NCBI GenBank assembly: GCA_030068145.1
Contig: JAPJBO010000754.1
Span: 1 to 64,000, forward strand
DNA length: 64,000 nucleotides
DNA from: Diplonema papillatum
Taxonomy: Eukaryota > Euglenozoa > Diplonemea > Diplonemida > Diplonemidae
Direction of reading: 5' to 3'
Under the pieces are notes generated by a model, which was given only the letters and a program-made list of their open reading frames with translations, made no database searches and was not told the origin of the DNA. Of this stretch, positions 58,174 to 64,000 are shown piece by piece (positions within the stretch are counted from its first letter, which is position 1; each line of letters begins with the position of its first letter). A program made the position numbers and the translations under genes.

Positions 58174-60358
58174 CTGCGGATGGACGATAAAACGTAAAGT
58201 GGCTATCTTCCTCTCTCTCTTTCACTCTACTCACAGCTGTTTGGCACTCTGAACCACAGGTGTAGGAGGCTTGGGGCCTTCCCAGCAGGTGGGCGGGGGG
58301 CTGGCTGGCTAGCTGGCGTGTGGATAAAGCGAGCTTTTCGAGATGAGTGAGAGGGCGGGCAGAACGCGCGTTACACGGTCATGCGCGGTACAAATCCTGG
58401 TAAACGTCTGCCCACCTATTCTTTGTCTTTCGCTTCACAGGCGCACGGTTGCTGTGTTCGAGCTAGCAAAGCCCGCCGAGGTCAGTCAGCGAAGCCCGCT
58501 GAGGTCGGTCCTTAGTACTATTACCCCGAGTGGATCTTAGCGGAGTCCAACTTCTTTTGGTGTTCAAGGGGGGATTTCGTCTGTCTGCTGCTACACTTAC
58601 GCGTCGGGGTTTCCGTGTTCAACTCTGAGTGACAGTCGCATCCGCCTGGACGACGCAACGCAGGGGGCGGGTGCCGAGGAAAATATGTCCGAATATTTTG
58701 CACACTGCAAACGGTGCTCGATTAGGCTTGCAGAGTACGAGAAGTAAGAGTAAACGGAGTCCAACCCCCTTTCCGTTCAGCCTCGCTATGTGAGAAAAAA
58801 AACGGTACGAAATCCTTTTTAGCTTCGGGCTTGCAAAGTACGACCAGCCCGAGTGCAATCCTCTGTGCCAGTAAAAGGTGCATGAATCCTCTTGATAATA
58901 TTATGGGGAACAATATTCGATTCTTTTAAAGTGAAAAAGCTCGCTTTAAGGTTCTAGAGTCTCCGGCACAAGCATGTTCTTTCATCTGCAGGCTGACAAC
59001 GCATGAATCCGACTTCTTCGGCTGCCATGCTAAAAGTAATCGGTGCTCAATTTACGGATAAGCTGTGTCCAACTTCTTTCGCTTGATATATGCAGCTTTG
59101 CTATCTAAGAGTTACGGTGCGCAATGACTGTAAGTTTCGCAAGTAGGGTTCTATTCCTTTTAGCATTTTATCCTTTTAGTTCGTACTCAGTGAGAATAAA
59201 CGGTGCGATTCCTTTTAGTTGCAAAGCACGAGCAGACTGAGTCCAACTTCTTTTGAAAGTGAAAGTTCACTTTTGGTGCAACCATACTATGTAAGAGAGT
59301 AAGTGTTCCAATCCTTTCTTGTTTAGGGCTTTCAAGACGCGTACACTGCGTCCATCTTCTTTCGCTTGATAATATACTGCGAGGGAAAACGGTGTTTGAA
59401 TAATGCTTAGTGGCAGGCTTGGATAGAGTTCACTCCTTTTAGTGCATACAAAATATGGGCGGATGGTGATCGGTTCCTTTTAGGTTCTGCTTGCAGAATA
59501 CTAGATTAATTGAGTCCAGCTTCTTTGAGTGCAGCCATGCCGTGTGAGAGATAAAAGAGTTCAGAACCTGTTGCTACGAGTATACGGGTGTTCGAATCAT
59601 TGTACGTACAGGCATAGTACGAGTACGCTGACTCCCACTTTCTTTCAGCATGCTCTATAAGAGTAAACGCTGTTCGGTTTATTTTTAAGTTTAGGCTTGC
59701 AACAGGAGAACTGCGTCCAACTTCTTTTAGCTGTGTGAGAGAAACGGTGTTCAAATTCTTTAAAAAGGGAAAACAATTGCTTTTTGGAGTTATAGTTGTT
59801 TGGTATGATGTGTAAGAGTTAAACGTGGTCACATTCTTTTGAAATGAGTAAACGGTGTGTAAACCACAAGTAGATAAACTGGTCCAACTCCTTTTAGTGC
59901 ACCGTGTCATGTAAGAGTAATCGGTGTCCTTTAGCTTTCGAGCTTGCACGGGTAAACTGCCTACTTTAGTGCTATGTGAGAGTAAAAGGTGTTCAAATCC
60001 CTTTAAACGAGTAAACGGTGTTCGATTCCTTTAGTTACAAACTTAGCTACACTTCAGTTCGTATGCTCTACGGAAGATGCGTAGTTTTGTTTCGTAGAAC
60101 AAAATCTTCAGTTTCTTTTCAGTTGCGGGCTTGCAGAGTCCGGGTAAACTGAGTTCACCTCCTTTTAGTTCGGCCATACAAATATATAAGAGGAAACGGT
60201 GAAATCCTTTTCGGGCTTGCAAAAGTAGATTTATAAAAACGGAGTCTTCTGTCTTCTCTTGTCTCGAGCCGTGCTTCTTTACTGAGGAGAAGCGATACCT
60301 TTAGCTATGGGCGTCGCAAGGCTGAGCGGGCTCCTACCAGAATGAGCGAGGTACTCAC
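58174..60358 (-). other. Large predicted intron filled with degenerate repeats
   Basis: Donor GTGAGTACC at 60358 and acceptor CCATCCGCAG at 58174. From about 58600 to 60250 the sequence is a diverged repeat in which GAGTAAACGGTGTTC, AATCCTTTTAG, GCTTGCA and GAGTCCAACTTCTTTT recur every 90-120 bp. The repeats are too worn for a precise unit. A minus-strand ORF at 59949-59506 is an artefact of them. Confidence 0.6.
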
Positions 60359-60709
60359 CGTATGAGATCGAATTGGGCGAGTGGAAGGACCGGTGCTCGA
60401 TGTTAGTCCTCGCACGTTCGCGGCAGTTCTTCATGCGGGATCGTACACGCATGACCATGAACGACAAGTTGTTCCACTGCCTTTCGGTGACAGCGTTGTT
60501 GATCTCTTCCTTCGTCACCACGATGGGCGCTTCGCTGGCTTCGAAGTGAACGGTGGAGCCCAGTTCGTCGTCGTCGATGATGTAGAAGAAGGGGTGCCGC
60601 TTTATATCGTTCATCGTGATTCGAGACACCGGGTCCTTGTCAAGGAGCTGGCGCAGCAGCTCGGTGGCCTCTGGTGATTCTTCTTCAAACGCAGCCGGTA
60701 CTTCAGGTT
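60359..60709 (-). CDS. CaMKK-like kinase, exon with the end of the C-lobe and regulatory segment
   Basis: The exon (117 codons, acceptor CCATCAG at 60710, donor GTGAGTACC at 60358) starts EPEVPAAFEEESPEATELLR and has LLDKDPVSRITMNDIKRHPF, the end of the kinase fold. It then reads APIVVTKEEINNAVTERQWN and FMVMRVRSRMKN. The latter corresponds to the V-T-x-E-E-(hydrophobic)-x-N-(S/A)-V segment and basic helix directly after the kinase domain in CaMKKs, the autoinhibitory/calmodulin region there. Phase agrees with the upstream exon (G plus AA gives Glu). Confidence 0.8.
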
Positions 60710-60922
60710 CTGATGGGTGAATTGGTTGTGTACAGGTGCTTGTTGAGGGTGGATTCGCATTGTAGTGACATAGCTAGCGACGTTGCAGTGACAAGACAAT
60801 AGTATATGAGCTGTCATGATTGGCATCATGTGTTGTTGCAGTTTCATTAGCGACAGTGGCAAGACAGTGAGTGCTGAGTGTTGCTGATGCAGTGAGATTG
60901 AAAATTTTGTAGTGAACCACAC

Positions 60923-61315
60923 CTGCCGTCAGAATGAGCTCCGTCATGCGTATGCGAGACTCGGAGCAGAAGGGAAGCTTGGCAAACAGCATCACGTAGA
61001 AGGTAACGCCGATGGCCCACACGTCGACCGGTCCCGCGTCCACTTCGTAGCGATTGCCGACGACGACTTCGGGCGCGAGGAAGGCCGGCGTTCCTTCGAA
61101 CTCAGCCATTCTGGCGGCTTCTTCGTACGACGAGAACGAGATGCTGACTGAGAAGTCCGAGACTTTGACGCTCCCGTCACCGTCCAGCAGCAGGTTGTCG
61201 GGCTTGATGTCGCGGTGGAAGATGAGGTTCTGGTGCAGGAAGGACACCCCGTTGATGATCTCGATCAAGCTATTGCGCGCGACGTCGACGGAGAACGCCG
61301 GATCCAGCGAGATGC
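60923..61315 (-). CDS. CaMKK/GRIK-like protein kinase, C-lobe exon
   Basis: The exon (acceptor AACCCGCAG at 61316, donor GTGTGG at 60922) encodes the kinase C-lobe. It has LIEIINGVSFLHQNLI, FHRDIKPDNLLL (catalytic loop), KVSDFSVSIS (DFS in place of DFG), GTPAFLAPEVV (activation-segment end, APE) and DVWAIGVTFYVMLFAKLPF. D-F-S-V-S is characteristic of plant GRIK and related CaMKK-family kinases, upstream activators of SnRK1/AMPK-type kinases. All catalytic residues of this part are intact. The N-lobe (Gly loop, Lys, Glu) is not found between 61316 and 64000, so those exons lie outside the window beyond YR element 3, or are lost. Confidence 0.8.
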
Positions 61316-61679
61316 CTGCGGGTTTGCGGGGAAATGGACAAATTCTTCCCATGCCAGTGTCTTCACAGCGTTGCTTTTTTGGCACGAAGGAAAAACTAGC
61401 GTGGCGTGACCGAGTTTCGACCAAGTTCCATCGCCATCACGGAACCACAAGGCACAGCCAAACGTGTTTGTGCACACCTCCTTCATTCCTGCTTTGTTCA
61501 TCTGACGGGAGTGATGATAGTACGCTGCCATCGATCGGTTTTTGTTCTTGAGAAGAAAAAAGAAGAAAAAGGCTCCTTACTGAGGACGGATGTCATCAGC
61601 ACAAAGGTCCCAATGTGAAATGTGCCCTTAGGGGACTAGTCCCACTTGGAAATTGTTACCTTGACTTTTGTCAGGGAAA

Positions 61680-61800
61680 TGCACTTAGCAGATTTTGAGC
61701 AAATTTTGGAAATTTTCATTTTTTCCAGATTTTTCCAGATTTTGGCCATTTTTGCCGATTTTTCCAGATTTTTGCAGATTTTTGCAGATTTTTGCGATAA
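61680..61800. repeat. TTTTTCCAGATTTTGG-type repeat
   Basis: Degenerate units of CCAGATTTTTGCAGATTTTT resembling the arms at 19100-19525. They lie between the kinase exon and YR element 3. Confidence 0.8.
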
Positions 61801-61928
61801 CCAGTAACCACCTTCGTGAGCACTTGTTACAGCTAAAAAGGAACGTTGGCAGCGGTTTAACCTGAACGCGCACAGGTCAAATCGCACAAACAAAAATTGG
61901 GCGCTCGTGCCGAAACATATTTACTAAA

Positions 61929-62819
61929 ATGTCCGTGGACCTGAAGACGTTCGACTGGGCTCCGGTGCCGATCCTCATCGCACCTGAAGGATGGGTGCCT
62001 GCTGACGAGGACGTCGACTGCTGCATGGATTGCGGCCGAGTCCACGTCAAAGGCGCGTTCTGCGCCCGCTGCGGAAAGAGGGGTAACGAGACCTGCTTGA
62101 AAGCCAGCTTGCCTAAAGAGGTGGCTGTGCGAGTCGTCGAAGGGTTGGCGGAGGACGGCTGGATTTGTCCAGCTTGTCTGGTGTCAATACACCAAACGGG
62201 CGCTAACCTACAAGAGGAAAGAAAGAAGAAACCCGAGGATCTTGATCCTGCCGAGTTTCCCGCCCCGGGGCCTGACGCCCTGTTTGCAGCCCTCGAGGAG
62301 GGACCTGTCAAGACGGCGGTTCTCGCCTTGGCCGAGCAAGTCCGCCTGCAGAACCGTCTCCTGTTGGAGCCCGCCGTGCCCTCGGACCCCATCGACCCTC
62401 GCCGAGTCATTACTTGGTTGGGTTACTTAGCTACTCCACAAGGGAGGCAGCTAGTGCTTACAGAGGTGAAGCAGCGGTACGGGTATAGCGAGATACCGGA
62501 AAGTCCGCACGAGAAGGCCACCGCTATGGACCATGAACGCCGAGTCCACTTTAGCACCTTGGGGGCCCTGCTCGGTATGGCCGATGGTTCTCCCACTGTG
62601 CTCCGGGTCTTGCACCAGTTGGTGGTACGCCTCGAAGGGCTGCGGCTGCGGGCCTCACACGGGTTAGAGCACCAGGTGGCGTGGGAAACACGCTTTGCCC
62701 CTATGGAGCACGAACTTTTCTCGAGGACGGCTTTAGTCCTAGGAAACAAGCTCCTCGCGGAGCTCGCAAAAAAGGAGAGCAGGGAGAGGCTTCCTCCCGC
62801 CAAGAGGCCGAGGAATTGA
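61929..62819 (+). CDS. YR element 3 ORF1, zinc-ribbon-like protein
   Basis: The 296-residue protein starts MSVDLKTFDWAPVPIL. Around residues 31-85 it has paired cysteines: CCMDCGRVHVKGAFCARCGK, then C and, further on, WICPAC. This fits a zinc ribbon or PHD-like finger binding one or two zinc ions. The remainder is helical (KTAVLALAEQVRLQNRLLL, then a leucine-rich RVLHQLVVRLEGLRLR) with a basic end. Its place before YR suggests the gag-like nucleic-acid-binding role, but the finger differs from those of elements 1 and 2. Confidence 0.65.
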   Translation: MSVDLKTFDWAPVPILIAPEGWVPADEDVDCCMDCGRVHVKGAFCARCGKRGNETCLKASLPKEVAVRVVEGLAEDGWICPACLVSIHQTGANLQEERKKKPEDLDPAEFPAPGPDALFAALEEGPVKTAVLALAEQVRLQNRLLLEPAVPSDPIDPRRVITWLGYLATPQGRQLVLTEVKQRYGYSEIPESPHEKATAMDHERRVHFSTLGALLGMADGSPTVLRVLHQLVVRLEGLRLRASHGLEHQVAWETRFAPMEHELFSRTALVLGNKLLAELAKKESRERLPPAKRPRN

Positions 62820-62867
62820 ACCGCGGAGGGCGGATCGGCACTCCCAGAAGGCCTCTGGAAGGAAGCG

Positions 62868-63770
62868 ATGGTCGAGGCCCGACCTCGCAAACAGGATTTT
62901 GCCGTCTCCGATCAAGATCGGTTGCGGAAGGACCGCCAGGCCCTTCTACAGACGATGCGGAGGTGCTACAAGAGCACTCCCGTCATGCTGTCTGTGATGA
63001 GTCGTGCGCAGAGGTACGCCGAGCAGGCTCGCTGCTTCGATCCCACTCTGTCGGACGAAGCGGCCTTCTTGATGTGGGTGAACCGCAAGCTGGCCTCGGG
63101 CCAAATCAAGGCCGACTCCGCCCTGCAGTACATGACGTACTTCCGGATGTCCCGAATCGACTGGCTCGGGGCGTACCGGCGCTCGGTCATGCTCGAGATG
63201 ACCCAGTTCGAGGATCGTCGGTCTCGCGACGCCGGGAGGACGCCTACGAAGGAGGAGATCCTGCGTGTGGTCTCCCGCGAAAGCGGCGTGCTCTCGATGG
63301 CGCTGCGGCTCCAGTGGTCCACAGCGTGCCGGTTCGTGGACTTGCAACGACTGAAGTTAGACCACATGTGGTCTGTGGGAGCGAACCAGGTCATGATCCT
63401 GTTCGTTGGAGGGAAGACAGATCCTACCTCGAGAGGACAGGGTCTGCTAATTCCCCGGAGCGGTCCCTTCCTGACGAATTTCTGGCAGTGGATTGCGCTC
63501 CAAACCCAGGGTTTGGGCACGAAGGAATGGGTGTTCCCCGGCCTGTCGCGACAGGCGTACAACAACTTTCTCCAGGAGAGGTTGGGGGTGCCCTCACATC
63601 GAGTCAGGCATGCGGCTCTGACCCGGGTGGCCCAGGTGGAAGGCGAGCGGTCGGCGATGAACGTGGGTCGGCATCTGAACCCCCGCACCACCCGTCGTTA
63701 CACTCCCCATCATCTCTGGCTGCCAGTTCAGGAGACGATTTCGGGCACGGCTGCCCTGCAGGCCGAGTGA
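62868..63770 (+). CDS. YR element 3 tyrosine recombinase
   Basis: The 300-residue frame starts 49 bases after ORF1. The core-binding domain (RAQRYAEQARCFDPTLSDEA, then SALQYMTYFRMSR) is followed by the catalytic domain with STACRFVDLQRLKLD (Arg), SHRVRHAALTRVA (H-x-x-R) and GRHLNPRTTRRYTPHH (His, Tyr). The full catalytic set is present and the frame is intact, so this copy may be young. Codon use is unbiased. Confidence 0.85.
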   Translation: MVEARPRKQDFAVSDQDRLRKDRQALLQTMRRCYKSTPVMLSVMSRAQRYAEQARCFDPTLSDEAAFLMWVNRKLASGQIKADSALQYMTYFRMSRIDWLGAYRRSVMLEMTQFEDRRSRDAGRTPTKEEILRVVSRESGVLSMALRLQWSTACRFVDLQRLKLDHMWSVGANQVMILFVGGKTDPTSRGQGLLIPRSGPFLTNFWQWIALQTQGLGTKEWVFPGLSRQAYNNFLQERLGVPSHRVRHAALTRVAQVEGERSAMNVGRHLNPRTTRRYTPHHLWLPVQETISGTAALQAE

Positions 63771-64000
63771 GCTCGAGCCACTTAACCGATGTCCCGCCTA
63801 GACCTGGCCTGTGGCCTCGCCATCTGGATAAGGTCCTTCAGGGCTACGATTACGCCTCCGGGTGGCTTGATGCCAGCAGTGGCAAGCGGGTAACGAAGGC
63901 GTCGTACGAGGGCGAGATTGCTGCTACGGCACCGACGTTCGATCATGAGGCTCTGCTGCGCGACTTCCCCGCTCTTTGGGTTAACATGAAGTGGTTGCTA
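63662..64000 (+). CDS. Start of a third overlapping frame, probably RT (partial)
   Basis: In the next frame the sequence stays open from before 63700 to the window edge. It reads PGLWPRHLDKVLQGYDYASG, then KRVTKASYEGEIAA and DFPALWVNMKWLL. No RT motif is reached, but the same position in elements 1 and 2 is where the RT frame begins. The start codon is uncertain; an overlap with YR implies frameshifting. Confidence 0.45.

Larger units (their letters stand above)
61826..64000 (+). mobile_element. YR retroelement 3, 3' end outside the window
   Basis: The 5' region (GTTACAGCTAAAAAGGAACG, then GCAGCGGTTTAACC) is shared with 23470-23565. ORF1, then a tyrosine recombinase, then an overlapping frame that runs off the window follow on the + strand. 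The order agrees with elements 1 and 2, and the proteins differ from theirs. It lies antisense to the kinase gene, upstream of the first visible kinase exon. Confidence 0.75.

Overview
This window is a repeat-rich piece of a nuclear eukaryotic genome, not a bacterial or viral sequence. Two host-type genes have GT-AG introns (8082-8878 and the kinase gene at 55484-61315). The rest is dominated by retroelements, inverted-repeat elements, satellites and decayed genes. The kinase resembles CaMKK/GRIK kinases and carries a very long low-complexity tail. The organism cannot be fixed from sequence alone; a protist, perhaps an alga or alveolate, is my guess and nothing more.

Layout. 1-7.3 kb: a 214-bp MITE with a 4-bp target duplication, tRNA-like relics, a foldback element with 29-bp repeat arms, nested small inverted-repeat elements and a decayed LINE tail. 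8-11.7 kb: an intron-containing gene ending in a canonical PIP-box motif, then a large unknown gene broken by frameshifts. 12-16.6 kb: a SINE-like insertion, an array of about 20-bp repeats, and inside it a precise 2,627-bp foldback element whose arms are head-to-head arrays of a 31-bp satellite. 17-23.4 kb: nested inverted-repeat elements, including a 774-bp element encoding a Crypton-like recombinase N-domain and a 2,214-bp element with 25-bp TIRs and a 5-bp target duplication. 24-33 kb: mostly dispersed repeats with a few short coding pieces. 33-37.6 kb: two more copies of the unknown gene from 9-11.7 kb, one split by a retro-insertion and a long-TIR element.

37.9-42.1 kb, 51.3-54.4 kb and 61.8-64 kb hold three different tyrosine-recombinase (YR) retroelements. 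In the first two the order is gag-like ORF, YR, then RT-RNase H. The third has an ORF1, then a YR, then an overlapping ORF that runs off the window. YR upstream of RT is the reverse of classical DIRS, PAT and Ngaro elements and, from memory, resembles trypanosomatid VIPER elements. Between the first two lies a frameshifted 7.3-kb LINE with ORF1, an OTU-like domain, APE endonuclease, RT, a zinc motif and RNase H. This LINE, a deleted copy at 21.9-22.7 kb and a third fragment at 33.3-33.8 kb are all flanked by direct repeats containing CACTAAYGCAACAA, which suggests site-specific insertion.

The kinase gene runs on the minus strand from 61315 to about 55.5 kb. Its N-lobe exons are absent, and the third YR retroelement lies antisense upstream of the first visible exon, so it probably sits in an intron of this gene. 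The genes do not form operons. What connects them is layered transposition, with elements inserted into one another and into the unknown gene family.
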